NCBI GenBank assembly: GCA_016713135.1
Contig: JADJPR010000001.1
Span: 525,290 to 589,289, forward strand
Length of the DNA stretch: 64,000 nt
From: Rhodanobacteraceae bacterium
GTDB lineage: Bacteria > Pseudomonadota > Gammaproteobacteria > Xanthomonadales > SZUA-5
Reading direction: 5' to 3'
The position numbers and the translations under genes were made by a program. The notes under the pieces are model-generated. The model saw only the letters and a list, made by a program, of their open reading frames with translations, did no database searches and was not told where the DNA came from. Positions within the stretch are counted from its first letter, which is position 1, and each line of letters starts with the position of its first letter. This document shows positions 7,849-16,860 of this stretch, in pieces.

Positions 7849-9051
7849 ATGTTCCAACTGATGGAGAGTGCGACACCGAATGCCGTGATCAAGGTCATCG
7901 GCGTGGGCGGCGGTGGCGGCAACGCGATCAACCACATGCTCGGCGGCAACATCGAGGGCGTGGAATTCGTCTGCGCCAACACCGATGCGCAGGCGCTCAA
8001 GCGCGCCGACGGCATCACCCTGCTGCAGCTCGGCACCAACGTGACCAAGGGCCTCGGCGCCGGCGCCAACCCGGAAGTCGGCCGCCAGGCGGCGATCGAG
8101 GACCGCGAGCGCATCAGCGAGGCGCTGCGTGGCGCCGACATGGTGTTCATCACCGCCGGCATGGGCGGTGGTACCGGCACCGGCGCCGCGCCGGTGATCG
8201 CGCAGATCGCCAAGGACCTCGACATCCTGACCGTCGCGGTGGTCACCAAGCCCTTCCCCTTCGAGGGCAAGCGGCGCATGGCGGTGGCGCAGAAGGGCAT
8301 CGAGGAACTGGCCCAGCACGTCGATTCGCTGATCACCATCCCGAACGAGAAGCTGCTGACCGTGCTCGGCCGCGAAGTGTCGCTGCTGAACGCTTTCCGC
8401 GAGGCCAATGACGTGCTGCTCGGTGCGGTGCAGGGCATCGCCGACCTGATCACCCGCCCGGGCCTGATCAACGTCGACTTCGCCGACGTGCGCACGGTCA
8501 TGTCCGAGATGGGCCTGGCGATGATGGGCACCGGCAAGGCGCGCGGCGACGACCGTGCAGTGGCCGCCACCGAGGCAGCGATCGGCAATCCGCTGCTGGA
8601 AGACATCAACCTGAAGGGTGCCTGCGGCATCCTGGTGAACATCACCGCCGGTGCCAACCTGACCATGCGCGAGTACCACGAGGTCGGCCAGACGGTCGCC
8701 GAGTTCGCCGCGGACGATGCCAACATCAAGATCGGCACCGTGCTCGACATGGACCTGGAAGACGAGATTCGCGTGACCGTGGTCGCCACCGGACTCAACC
8801 GCGCTGCGCAGCGCAATCCGGTGGACGTCTATGCCGCCGCGCCGGCGCGCGGGAACTTCCGCGTGGTGCGCCCGGAGCTGGACGTTGCCCCGGCGCCGGC
8901 GCCGGTGGCCCACCCGCAGCCGACCCAGCGCCCGCAGCAGGTGCGCAGCTTCCGTGGCGCGCCCGCCGCTGCCGCTGCGCCCGCCGCGGCCCAGGAAAAC
9001 GAGTACGACTACCTCGACATTCCGGCCTTCCTGCGTCGCCAGGCCGACTGA
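7849..9051 (+). CDS. ftsZ: Cell division GTPase FtsZ
   Basis: Tubulin-like GTPase that forms the Z ring. The product is 400 residues. The N terminus MFQLMESATPNAVIKVIGVG matches the family start, which fixes the ATG at 7849 with GAGGG eight bases upstream. The tubulin signature GGGTGTG is at residues 106-112. A Pro/Ala/Gln-rich linker follows residue ~320, and the C-terminal peptide DIPAFLRRQ, which binds FtsA and ZipA, closes the protein. Confidence 0.98.
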   Translation: MFQLMESATPNAVIKVIGVGGGGGNAINHMLGGNIEGVEFVCANTDAQALKRADGITLLQLGTNVTKGLGAGANPEVGRQAAIEDRERISEALRGADMVFITAGMGGGTGTGAAPVIAQIAKDLDILTVAVVTKPFPFEGKRRMAVAQKGIEELAQHVDSLITIPNEKLLTVLGREVSLLNAFREANDVLLGAVQGIADLITRPGLINVDFADVRTVMSEMGLAMMGTGKARGDDRAVAATEAAIGNPLLEDINLKGACGILVNITAGANLTMREYHEVGQTVAEFAADDANIKIGTVLDMDLEDEIRVTVVATGLNRAAQRNPVDVYAAAPARGNFRVVRPELDVAPAPAPVAHPQPTQRPQQVRSFRGAPAAAAAPAAAQENEYDYLDIPAFLRRQAD

Positions 9052-9079
9052 TCGAGTCGAGTGTTGTGCTGTGCCAGCG

Positions 9080-9108
9080 CCCCCGGGGACCAGGATGGCC
9101 CCCGGGGG
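9080..9108 (+). terminator. Possible terminator hairpin after ftsZ
   Basis: CCCCCGGGG (9080-9088) pairs with CCCCGGGGG (9100-9108) across an 11-base loop, 29 bases after the ftsZ stop. No T tract follows, so it may act only as an attenuator or RNA end stabiliser. Its position before a separate lpxC promoter fits an operon boundary. Confidence 0.45.
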
Positions 9109-9123
9109 TGGCGGAGTGCGTTC

Positions 9124-9218
9124 GGGTGGGTTGTGGGTTCTGAGTTGTGAGTTGTGGGCAGCTCGGGCACCCGGGCTGTGCGCTTCTCCCACAACCCAGA
9201 ACCCACAACCCGGAACCC
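9124..9218. repeat. Intergenic hairpin element, GGTTGTGGG type
   Basis: The left arm (9124-9158) is built from GTTGTGGG and GTTCTGAG-like units. The right arm (9187-9218) is the imperfect reverse complement, with CCCACAACCCAGAACCC. It fills most of the ftsZ-lpxC gap upstream of the lpxC promoter. Confidence 0.75.
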
Positions 9219-9269
9219 TCCGTGTGGTCTGAACGCAACAAGGTGTTGCGCGCAGCGCCACGGGTGTCT

Positions 9270-9297
9270 TTGCTGCGCCACGACCGTGTGTTAGAGT
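9270..9297 (+). promoter_or_regulatory. Candidate lpxC promoter
   Basis: A sigma-70-like pair: TTGCTG at 9270-9275, then 16 bases, then TAGAGT at 9292-9297. The leader to the lpxC ATG would be about 35 bases. Judged by eye only. Confidence 0.5.
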
Positions 9298-9338
9298 CCG
9301 CCGGCCGTACCGCCCGTCAGCAGCAGAGACCACACACG

Positions 9339-10250
9339 ATGATTCGTCAGCGCACGTTGAAGAACGTCATCCGCGCAACGGGCGTAGGCATTCATTCCGG
9401 CCAGAAGGTTTACATGACGCTGCGTCCCGCGGCGGTCAATACCGGCATCGTGTTCCGCCGTACCGATCTCTCCGAGCCCGTGTGCCTGCATGCGCGTGCC
9501 GAGAATGTCGGCGACACCAGCCTGTCCACCGCGCTGGTCAAGGATGGCGCCCGCGTCGCCACCATCGAGCACTTGCTCTCCGCTTTCGCCGGCCTCGGTA
9601 TCGACAATGCCTATGTCGATGTGTCGGCCTCCGAAGTGCCGATCATGGACGGCAGCGCCGGTCCCTTCGTGTTCCTGCTGCAGAGCGCGGGCATCGAAGA
9701 GCAGAACGCGCACAAGCGCTTCATCCGCATCAAGAAGGAAGTCGTCGTCCGCGATGGCGACAAATGGGCCCGCTTCGAGCCCTTCGACGGCTTCAAGGTC
9801 GGTTTCTCGATCGAGTTCGACCACCCCGCCTTCAGCCAGCGCACCTGCAAGGCCGAGATCGATTTCTCGACCACTTCCTTCGTCAAGGAAGTCAGCCGCG
9901 CCCGCACCTTCGGCTTCATGCGCGACCTCGAGATGTTGCGCGAACGCAATCTGGTGCTCGGCGGCTCGATGGACAATGCCATCGTGCTGGACGACTACCG
10001 CGTCCTGAACGAGGACGGCCTGCGCTACGAAGACGAGTTCGTGAAACACAAGATCCTGGATGCGATCGGCGATCTGTACCTGCTGGGACACAGCCTCATC
10101 GGCGCGTTCTACGGGCACAAATCCGGTCACTTCCTCAACAACAGACTCTTGCGTGCCCTGGTGGCCGACGAGAGCGCCTGGGAAGAAGTCATATTCGACC
10201 GCCCGGAAGAAGTACCGATCTCCTACGCCCACCCCGCGCAGGCGGTGTGA
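9339..10250 (+). CDS. lpxC: UDP-3-O-acyl-N-acetylglucosamine deacetylase LpxC
   Basis: Zinc deacetylase that commits UDP-acyl-GlcNAc to lipid A synthesis. The product is 303 residues, close to the ~305 of the family. The zinc ligands are His78 (in HLLSAFAGLG), His237 and Asp241 (in HKILDAIGDL). The N terminus MIRQRTLKN is typical and fixes the ATG at 9339. It follows ftsZ as in most gammaproteobacteria but seems to have its own promoter. Confidence 0.97.
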   Translation: MIRQRTLKNVIRATGVGIHSGQKVYMTLRPAAVNTGIVFRRTDLSEPVCLHARAENVGDTSLSTALVKDGARVATIEHLLSAFAGLGIDNAYVDVSASEVPIMDGSAGPFVFLLQSAGIEEQNAHKRFIRIKKEVVVRDGDKWARFEPFDGFKVGFSIEFDHPAFSQRTCKAEIDFSTTSFVKEVSRARTFGFMRDLEMLRERNLVLGGSMDNAIVLDDYRVLNEDGLRYEDEFVKHKILDAIGDLYLLGHSLIGAFYGHKSGHFLNNRLLRALVADESAWEEVIFDRPEEVPISYAHPAQAV

Positions 10251-10259
10251 GCAGGAGGC

Positions 10260-10280
10260 ACCGGCCACGCCCCGGCCGGT
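10260..10280 (+). terminator. Possible terminator hairpin after lpxC
   Basis: ACCGGCC (10260-10266) pairs with GGCCGGT (10274-10280), ten bases after the lpxC stop, without a T tract. A second stem, CAACCGG (10374-10380) with CCGGTTG (10388-10394), lies between lpxC and the convergent dciA and could serve both directions. The rest of the 196-base gap holds a short direct repeat (TCAAGAAGAACAA at about 10282 and 10304). Confidence 0.4.
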
Positions 10281-10446
10281 ATCAAGAAGAACAAAGCGTC
10301 AACTCAAGAAGAACAAGGCAAGACAGGGAAGTGAAATCGGCAGGATGCTGATTCGGCCAACAGGCCACGACGACAACCGGTGTTGAGCCGGTTGGTCCGC
10401 GAAAGGCAGCCAGTACGGGGCCGGACGCTGACAGGGTCGTACGTGC

Positions 10447-10764
10447 TTACGCGAACGGGGAATTCGCGTCTGGGCGGGCGACCTTCACGGTGAGTCGCAG
10501 TTCACTCACACCGAGGGCCAAACTGGCCTCGTGGAGGAGTTGTCGGCTCGAAAGGCGCAGTTTGGACGCCCAATCGGGCGTACGCGCCAGGAACACGAGG
10601 TTGCCGTCGCGGACGTTTGCGAGGCGGCACTCGGCGGCAAGTCGCGGTGGCAGGCAGGCGCGCAGGCGCTGGTCCAGATCCGCGATACGACGCGCTTGCT
10701 GTACCAGCGCGACGAGGCCGGGCAAGTCCTGGAGCGTTTCACCAAGGGCGGGGTAGCGGGGCAT
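10447..10764 (-). CDS. dciA: DUF721 / DciA-like replicative helicase loader
   Basis: A 105-residue basic protein of the DUF721 family; DciA loads or stabilises DnaB on DNA in bacteria that lack DnaC/DnaI. Visible features: the VRDGNLVFLARTPDWASKLR core, which is the conserved KH-like segment, and the C-terminal LGVSELRLTVK. It is transcribed away from the M23 gene, with only 48 bases between their starts. This place between lpxC and an M23 peptidase is common in xanthomonads. Function is assigned from the family and position. Confidence 0.8.
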   Translation of the reverse strand: MPRYPALGETLQDLPGLVALVQQARRIADLDQRLRACLPPRLAAECRLANVRDGNLVFLARTPDWASKLRLSSRQLLHEASLALGVSELRLTVKVARPDANSPFA

Positions 10765-10812
10765 CGCGATCCTTGTCCAGCGCACCGGCGAAGGCGAACT
10801 TGGGTACGAGTC

Positions 10813-11748
10813 ATGAACATCATACTGATTGGCGGTCCGCGCACTGGCACGCGCAGTTTCAACCTCGGCAGCCCGCGCACGCGCGCATGGCTGGCGAGCG
10901 CGGCGGTGCTGCTGTTGACCGCGGTGGTGGGCGTCGGGTTCCTCGCGGGGCGGGGATTCGGCAAGGTGGAAGGCCTGAGCGCCAGCGATGTGGAAACGCT
11001 GCGCCAGCAACTGATCGCACAGCAGTCGCAGCTGGACGAGACCGAGGAGCGCAGCAAGCGCGATCTCGATTCGCTGGCGATCCAGCTGGGCGAACTGCAG
11101 GCACAGGCGGCACGCCTGAATGCCCTCGGCCAGCGCCTCACGCGCATGGGCAAGCTCGATGACGGCGAGTTCAACTTCTCCAAGTCGCCGAGCATCGGTG
11201 GTCCGGAGACGCACTCGACCATCGACGACCAGATCTTCGCTCCTCAAGTCTCCGAGTCGCTCGATCGTCTGCGCGCGCAGTTCAGCGCGCAGGCCGAGCA
11301 GCTCGGCGTGCTGGAGAACCTGCTGGTGGACCGCGACCTCGAAGCCGAGTTCATGCCATCGGGCATGCCGGTGCGCTCGGGCTTCATGGCCTCCAATTTC
11401 GGCTACCGTATCGACCCCTTCAACGGCTCGCGCGCCTTCCACGCCGGCGTCGATTTCGACGGCAACAAGGGCACCGACATCCTGACCGTCGCCAGCGGCG
11501 TGGTCATCTTCGCCGGCCGCCACCCGAGCTACGGCAACATGATCGACATCGATCACGGCAACGGCTACGTCACCCGCTACGCACACAACGACAAGAACCT
11601 GGTCAAGGTCGGCGACGTGGTCACCTCCGGCCAGCTGGTCGCGAAGATGGGCTCCACCGGCCGCGCCACCGGTTCGCACCTGCACTTCGAAGTGTGGTTC
11701 GAGGGCAAGGCGATCAACCCGAAGAAGTTCGTCAGCGTCATCCGCTGA
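10813..11748 (+). CDS. M23 family (LytM-type) metallopeptidase
   Basis: A 311-residue peptidoglycan endopeptidase anchored in the inner membrane. After a short N terminus comes one transmembrane helix (about residues 30-52), then a coiled-coil region rich in Gln/Glu/Leu (about 60-115), then the LytM domain. The zinc and catalytic residues look complete: His210 and Asp214 (HAGVD) and His289/His291 (HLHFE). It is thus likely an active cell wall hydrolase rather than an EnvC-like activator. Its neighbours (dcw genes) fit a role in wall growth. Confidence 0.88.
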   Translation: MNIILIGGPRTGTRSFNLGSPRTRAWLASAAVLLLTAVVGVGFLAGRGFGKVEGLSASDVETLRQQLIAQQSQLDETEERSKRDLDSLAIQLGELQAQAARLNALGQRLTRMGKLDDGEFNFSKSPSIGGPETHSTIDDQIFAPQVSESLDRLRAQFSAQAEQLGVLENLLVDRDLEAEFMPSGMPVRSGFMASNFGYRIDPFNGSRAFHAGVDFDGNKGTDILTVASGVVIFAGRHPSYGNMIDIDHGNGYVTRYAHNDKNLVKVGDVVTSGQLVAKMGSTGRATGSHLHFEVWFEGKAINPKKFVSVIR

Positions 11749-11774
11749 GCTTCGCTCCAACTCGCGCAACGCCT

Positions 11775-11803
11775 GATCGCCGCCGGAGACCCCGGCGGCG
11801 ATC
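11775..11803 (+). terminator. Terminator-like perfect hairpin after the M23 gene
   Basis: A perfect 12-base stem (GATCGCCGCCGG at 11775-11786 and its complement at 11792-11803) with a 5-base loop, 26 bases after the M23 stop. No strong T run follows. It marks the probable transcript end before the TonB receptor gene. Confidence 0.55.
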
Positions 11804-11961
11804 TGCGTTCCGGGCTTGCTGTGTACGATGGGACGAGAGCCCCGGTCACCGCCGATCGTCCACCTGCAGGATGAGTTCTGGTCCATCCGTTGGGCGATGG
11901 CGCGGCACCGGGTGCTGGCTACACTCCCCCGCTTTTACGCGCGGCCATCGGAGTCCATCGC

Positions 11962-13893
11962 ATGATCCTGTTTGCCCGGCGCAGCCCTCTGGCTGCCACC
12001 CTCGCGCTCATCCTCGCCCAGCCGGTGGCCGCGCTCGCCAGCGATGTGGCCGCGGAGTCAGGAACCGCCGAGGCGGGGGCCGAATCGCAGAAGGCGTGGC
12101 TCAGCGGACCGGTCGAGGTCAAGGCCAAGGGCACCGCCGCGGATCTTCCGTCGGCGCTCGCCACCGACGTCATCACCTGGCAGGAGGCAGTCGCATCGCC
12201 GATCGACCTCCAGGACCTGATCACGCGCCTGCCGGGCGTCGGCGCCACCGGACAGAACGGCATCTTCGAGACCTTTTCCATCCGCGGCAGCGGCGGCAAC
12301 GGCATCCTCGTGGTGGTCGGCGGCATGCCGATCACCGCGCAGCGCCGCGCGGGCGTGCCGGTGGCCTTCGTCGAGCCCTCCCTGCTCGGCGAGATCAACC
12401 TGACGCGCGGTCCCGCCACGGTCCACTTCGGCCCCGGCGCACTGGGCGGCGCGATCTCCATCGAGCCGCGCTGGTTCGATGGCGCGATGGTCTCGGCGGG
12501 TTACGCCGATTCCGGGGAAGAAGCCTCGTTGACCGGCGGCTTCGGCAACGAGCACTTCTCGGTCGGCGTTGCGCGGCACACCTCGGACGACAACCAGTCG
12601 GCGAACGGGACCCCGCTCAACAACAGTTTCGAGCGCGACAGCGCCAGCCTGCAGTACCGCGCGCAGATCGGCGACTATGCCTTCGACGCGCTGCTGCTGC
12701 CCTCGCGCACGGACGACATCGGCAAGTCCAACAACCGCTACCCGACGCGGGACACCACCTACCCCGAGGACGATCACACCCTGGCCCGCCTGCGCCTGCG
12801 CCACGACAACGGATTCGAGGTCAGCGTGCACGGACACGACCAGTCGCTGCTGACCTACAACCAGCGGCCGGGGTCGCCCGACACCTACGCCTACGTCGAG
12901 AGCATGGACATCGGCGCGACGCTGCAGCAGACCTTCGGATCGGGCGAATTCAGCCACAACGTCGGCGTCGAGTTCCTCGGGCGCCGCGACGTCAACGGCT
13001 TCGACGCACGCAGCACCTTGGCAAACCGCAGCTACAGCCTGCGCGAAGGCGTTGAGGACTCCTGGTCGGTGTTCGGCCTCAGCGACTGGCGCATCGGCGA
13101 GCAGTTCGCGCTCGAGGCTGGCGCGCGTTTCAGCCACATCGAGCAGGAGCAGCGCGGAGCGTCGGCCCACGATTCCGACAGCGCATTCACGCTCGGCGCC
13201 AACTGGACCCCGGACGACACCAGCCGCTGGACCCTGAACCTGTCATCCGGCTACCGCTTCGCCACCCTCGAGGAGCGCTATTTCACCGGTGTCACCCCAC
13301 AGGGCAACATCGTCGGCTCCCCGGATCTTTCGTCCGAGCGTTCGCTGGGCGTGGACCTGGGCTATGCATGGCGTTCGGGCAACTGGGGCACGGAAGTGCA
13401 CCTCTGGCGCACGCGTGTCGATGACCTGATCCAGCTCTTCGCCATCCAGCCGGGCGTGAACGGTTACTCCAACGTCGCCGATGCACGCCTGCATGGCGTC
13501 GAAGGCGTACTCGGCTGGACCCCGACCACCGAGCTGACCCTGACCGCCAGCATGACCGTGGTGCGCAGCAAGGACGAGACCACCGGCGATCCGCTGTATG
13601 GATCGCCGCCGCTGACCGGTTCTCTCGAAGCCCGCTATGACATCGGCGACTTCACCATCGGCGCCTACTGGAGCCACCGCTGGAAAATGGACCGCCCCGG
13701 CTTCGAGGAAGTCGAACGCGACGCCGTGGACGTGGTCGATCTCGACCTCACCTGGCACGCGAGCCCGCAGTGGAGCGCCCAGTTGTACCTGCGCAACGCC
13801 CTCGACGAAGACTACTTCGCCACCGCCGACGTCCTCTCGGCCCTCGCCCCCGAACGCTCCGTGGGCGTCAACCTGACGTGGAACCTGCATTGA
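11962..13893 (+). CDS. TonB-dependent outer membrane receptor
   Basis: A 643-residue outer membrane gated porin. A signal peptide (about residues 1-27, ending AALAS) is followed by a TonB-box-like PVEVKA, a plug domain (LQDLITRLPGVGATGQ, FSIRGSGGNG, INLTRGPATVHFGPGALGG) and a beta barrel to the C terminus. The barrel end (VGVNLTWNLH) is less aromatic than usual. The substrate cannot be told from sequence; there is no N-terminal signalling domain and no neighbouring sigma/anti-sigma pair, so it is not an obvious Fe-siderophore signalling receptor. TACACT at 11920-11925 could be a -10 element. Confidence 0.9.
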   Translation: MILFARRSPLAATLALILAQPVAALASDVAAESGTAEAGAESQKAWLSGPVEVKAKGTAADLPSALATDVITWQEAVASPIDLQDLITRLPGVGATGQNGIFETFSIRGSGGNGILVVVGGMPITAQRRAGVPVAFVEPSLLGEINLTRGPATVHFGPGALGGAISIEPRWFDGAMVSAGYADSGEEASLTGGFGNEHFSVGVARHTSDDNQSANGTPLNNSFERDSASLQYRAQIGDYAFDALLLPSRTDDIGKSNNRYPTRDTTYPEDDHTLARLRLRHDNGFEVSVHGHDQSLLTYNQRPGSPDTYAYVESMDIGATLQQTFGSGEFSHNVGVEFLGRRDVNGFDARSTLANRSYSLREGVEDSWSVFGLSDWRIGEQFALEAGARFSHIEQEQRGASAHDSDSAFTLGANWTPDDTSRWTLNLSSGYRFATLEERYFTGVTPQGNIVGSPDLSSERSLGVDLGYAWRSGNWGTEVHLWRTRVDDLIQLFAIQPGVNGYSNVADARLHGVEGVLGWTPTTELTLTASMTVVRSKDETTGDPLYGSPPLTGSLEARYDIGDFTIGAYWSHRWKMDRPGFEEVERDAVDVVDLDLTWHASPQWSAQLYLRNALDEDYFATADVLSALAPERSVGVNLTWNLH

Positions 13894-13983
13894 CGGCGCT
13901 TGGTGTACACCAGAAGCAGCACGCCGATCATCGGGCTGGCCTCTCGCCTTGCGCGGCTTGAAGTGATCTGACACCAGAAGCGG

Positions 13984-14135
13984 GACGCAGAGGACGCAGA
14001 GGAGAAGCAGAGAGAACGCAGAGATCATCTGGTTTGGACTCGCGCGGTGCACGCCGTGTCGTGATCGGACGCGGAGAGCAGGACCATCGCTCTTCTCCGT
14101 GTTCTCTCTGCTTCTCCTCTGCGTTCTCTGCGTCC
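13984..14135. repeat. Intergenic hairpin element, GACGCAGAG type
   Basis: The left arm (13984-14025) repeats GACGCAGAG and GAGAAGCAGAGAGAACGCAG. The right arm (14091-14135) is a near-complete reverse complement. A 65-base loop separates them. It occupies much of the 328-base gap between the TonB receptor and S46 peptidase genes; the remainder shows no gene. Confidence 0.85.
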
Positions 14136-14209
14136 AGAGCTCTTTCCCCGACCCTCACCAATCTCATTCTGGGCCCCGTGGGCTTCCGCCAGCACCGATG
14201 GCGCGGACC

Positions 14210-14215
14210 TATACT
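14210..14215 (+). promoter_or_regulatory. -10 element close to the S46 start codon
   Basis: TATACT ends six bases before the ATG at 14222. With normal -10 to start spacing, transcription would begin on or next to the A of the ATG, predicting a leaderless mRNA. No good -35 hexamer or ribosome binding site is visible. Confidence 0.45.
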
Positions 14216-14221
14216 GGGGCG

Positions 14222-16417
14222 ATGAAGACACTGACTCTTGCGATTGCGGCGCTGGTCGCCGCCACCCCGGTGCTTGCCCTCGATGGCAAGTGGACGCCCA
14301 AGCAGGTGCTGGAGATCGATCCGGCGTGGCTCAAGGAGCAGGGGCTGGCGTTGCCGCCCTCGGGTTTGTGGGATGCCAAGCGCGGCACCGGGCTGCTGGC
14401 GGGCACGGTCAACCTGGCCGGTTGCTCCGGCGCCTTCGTCTCGCGGACCGGGCTGATCGTCACCAACCACCATTGCCTGTTCCCGATGCTGCAGGAGCAC
14501 AGCACGCCGGCGCGCGATCTTATCCGAGACGGTTTCCTCGCCCGCAAGCGCGAAGACGAGCTGCCGAGCGCGACGGTGCGGGTGGAGATCCCGAAGCGCT
14601 TTACCGATGTGACCGCCGAGATCCTTGCTGCCGTGCCCGCGGGTGCGGACCCGCTGGCGCGCTTCGCGGCCATCGAGGCGAAGCAGAAAGCGCTGGTGGC
14701 CGCTTGCCAGCAGCAGGCCGACACCAAGTGCAAGGTGGCGGTGTACGACGAAGGCGTGAACTACACCCTGATCGAGTCCATCGAGTTGCGCGATGCGCGC
14801 CTGGTCTACGCGCCGCCGCGTGCCGTCGGCGAGTACGGTGGCGAGATCGACAACTGGATGTGGCCGCGCCACACCGGCGATTTCGCGATCGCGCGCGCCT
14901 GGGCGGGCAAGGACGGCAAGCCGGCGGATTTCTCGGCGGACAACCGTCCCTACGCGCCCGAGTTTCATTTCCCGATCGCGAAGACCGGCGTCTCCGAGGG
15001 CGATTTCCTGATGCTGCTGGGCTATCCCGGGATCACCTGGCGCGCGTTGATCGGCGAGGAGATGCGCGAGCGCCGCGAGCGCTTCTTCGTGCGTCGCGAG
15101 GATGTGTTCGGCGAGTGGATCCGCATCCTGGAAGAGGCGAGTGCCGGCGATGCCGCAGGCCAGATCGCGGTGGCGGCCAACGTCAAGGGCATCGCCAACC
15201 GACACAAGAACGCCCAGGGCCAGATTGCCGGCCTGGACCGCGGCCGCATCGTGGCGAAGCAGCAGGCGGCCGATGATGCCGTCGCAGCCTGGGCCCAGGA
15301 CCAGCCTGCGCACGCGGGTGCACTGGCCGCGCGCGAGGCGCTGCGTGCACTGCTCGCCGAGCGCGAGAAGACGTGGGAGCGCGATTTCCTGTTGAACCTG
15401 ATCCCGCTGGGCATCGATGCGCCCGCCGGCGGTATCCCGCCCTTGCCCAAGACACTGTACTTCGGTGCCACTCTGGCGCAGAACGCGGTCGAACGCGCCA
15501 AGGCGGACGCCGCGCGCGCTGCCGGCTACACCGACGCCGACCGGCCCAAACTCGTCGCGCGCCTGGCCCGCGAGCAGCCCAACTACCATGCGGCGGCCGA
15601 CCGCCAGATCCTCGCCGCGCTGGTGCGGCGCGCGCTGGCGCTGCCGGCGGACCAGCGCATTGCCGCTATCGACGCCCGTTTTGCCGGCAAGGATGCCGCG
15701 GCCATCGAGAGCGCCATCGACGCGCTGTACGCCGGCACCCAGCTGCTCGACACCAGCGTGCGCGAGGCGATGCTGGGCGAGGACCTGGCAACCCTGCGTG
15801 CGCGCAAGGACGCGATGCTGGAATTCGGCATCGCCTGGAGCGAGGACGTCGCCGCACTGCGCGCTCACGAGCGCAACTGGCTGGCGCAGAGCGCGATTCA
15901 CCGCCCGGTCTGGCGCCGCGCGGTGGCCGCGCATGCGGGCAAGCCGATCGCGCCCGACGCCAACGGCACGCTGCGCGTCAGCTTCGCCCATGTACAGGGC
16001 TATTCGCCGCGCGACGGCGTGCAGTACACCCCGTTCACCACGCTCGCCGGCATGCTGGAGAAGCACACCGGCGCCGAGCCCTTCGCGCTGCCCGAGTCGG
16101 TGCTCGCCGCCGCCCGGGATCCCGGCGAGCGCTGGGTGGAGAAGTCCAGCGGCCTGGTGCCGGTGAATTTCCTTGCCGACGGCGACAGCAGTGGTGGCAA
16201 CTCGGGCAGCCCGGTGGTCAACGCCCGCGGCGAACTCGTCGGCATCAACTTCGACCGTGTGTGGGAGAACGTCGCCGGCGACTTCGGCTTCAACCCCGCA
16301 CTGTCGCGCAACATCAGCGTGGACGTGCGCTACCTGCTGTGGAATCTGGAGCGGGTCGCGAACGCCGAGGAACTCCTTGAGGAACTCGGTCTGACGGGGC
16401 GGCAGCAAGCTCGCTGA
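14222..16417 (+). CDS. S46 family dipeptidyl peptidase, DPP11-like
   Basis: A 731-residue periplasmic serine dipeptidyl aminopeptidase with a signal peptide (residues 1-19, ending VLALD). The catalytic His is His84 in VTNHHC, and the nucleophile is Ser661 in GGNSGSP. In S46 enzymes the residue two after a conserved Phe sets P1 preference: Arg (DPP11) selects Asp/Glu, Gly (DPP7) selects hydrophobic residues. Here the segment is INFDRVWE with Phe677 and Arg679, so acidic P1 specificity is predicted. Such enzymes feed on peptides and are common in Bacteroidetes and xanthomonads. Confidence 0.9.
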   Translation: MKTLTLAIAALVAATPVLALDGKWTPKQVLEIDPAWLKEQGLALPPSGLWDAKRGTGLLAGTVNLAGCSGAFVSRTGLIVTNHHCLFPMLQEHSTPARDLIRDGFLARKREDELPSATVRVEIPKRFTDVTAEILAAVPAGADPLARFAAIEAKQKALVAACQQQADTKCKVAVYDEGVNYTLIESIELRDARLVYAPPRAVGEYGGEIDNWMWPRHTGDFAIARAWAGKDGKPADFSADNRPYAPEFHFPIAKTGVSEGDFLMLLGYPGITWRALIGEEMRERRERFFVRREDVFGEWIRILEEASAGDAAGQIAVAANVKGIANRHKNAQGQIAGLDRGRIVAKQQAADDAVAAWAQDQPAHAGALAAREALRALLAEREKTWERDFLLNLIPLGIDAPAGGIPPLPKTLYFGATLAQNAVERAKADAARAAGYTDADRPKLVARLAREQPNYHAAADRQILAALVRRALALPADQRIAAIDARFAGKDAAAIESAIDALYAGTQLLDTSVREAMLGEDLATLRARKDAMLEFGIAWSEDVAALRAHERNWLAQSAIHRPVWRRAVAAHAGKPIAPDANGTLRVSFAHVQGYSPRDGVQYTPFTTLAGMLEKHTGAEPFALPESVLAAARDPGERWVEKSSGLVPVNFLADGDSSGGNSGSPVVNARGELVGINFDRVWENVAGDFGFNPALSRNISVDVRYLLWNLERVANAEELLEELGLTGRQQAR

Positions 16418-16582
16418 GCCGACCGGCACTGCATGAATCGAACCCGAACTTGCGGCACATGGTCGGATCGGGCGTGATCAACCAGGGCAGATGCGTTGCC
16501 GCGTGCTTCGAATCAACGTCACGCTGAAGAAACCCGAAACAACCCGCGCTTCTCGATCTCGCATCTGCTCCGTCATGACCGG

Positions 16583-16749
16583 ACCTGATTCGTACCAATC
16601 CTCATCGCGGGAGCGCCCCAAGAGCAACAGCGTTTGGACAAGGTCCAAACCCACGCACAGCAAGCTCGCGGCATCTGTGGGTTCGGACCTTGTCCGAACG
16701 CTTTTCGCATCGCCGGTCCATCGGCGATGAGGATTGGTACGAATCAGGT
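16583..16749. repeat. 167-bp inverted-repeat element with perfect 26-bp ends
   Basis: A 26-base end at 16583-16608 (starting ACCTGATTCGTACC) is matched perfectly in reverse complement at 16724-16749. Inside, a second inverted pair surrounds the motif GGACAAGGTCC (about 16632-16653 and 16680-16701) with about 20 of 22 matches. No coding frame lies inside. The flanking 16418-16582 and 16750-16860 hold no recognisable gene. It resembles a MITE or large palindromic repeat. Confidence 0.75.
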
Positions 16750-16860
16750 GACCGGATGTCGAGCTTTGCAGGGGATCACAATCGGTTGGAGACCATGTTC
16801 AATTCACCTGCGCAGCACTACACTGAGAAGCCCCGTTCCACCTCCGAAGAGAAACTTGCC

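Noticed and set aside
9147..9338. N-terminal extension of LpxC
   Set aside because: It crosses the hairpin element and the promoter; LpxC proteins begin at the MIRQRTLKN-type start.
10765..11886. Long upstream extension of the dciA frame on the minus strand
   Set aside because: It runs antisense to the M23 gene; the DUF721 core begins at the ATG at 10764.
11890..11925. TTGGGC and TACACT as a promoter for the TonB receptor
   Set aside because: The spacing is 24 bases, too long for a normal sigma-70 promoter; only the -10 is mentioned.
13928..16429. Minus-strand open frame of 833 codons opposite the S46 peptidase gene
   Set aside because: The plus strand has catalytic motifs and a signal peptide; the minus-strand product has none and includes hairpin repeat sequence.
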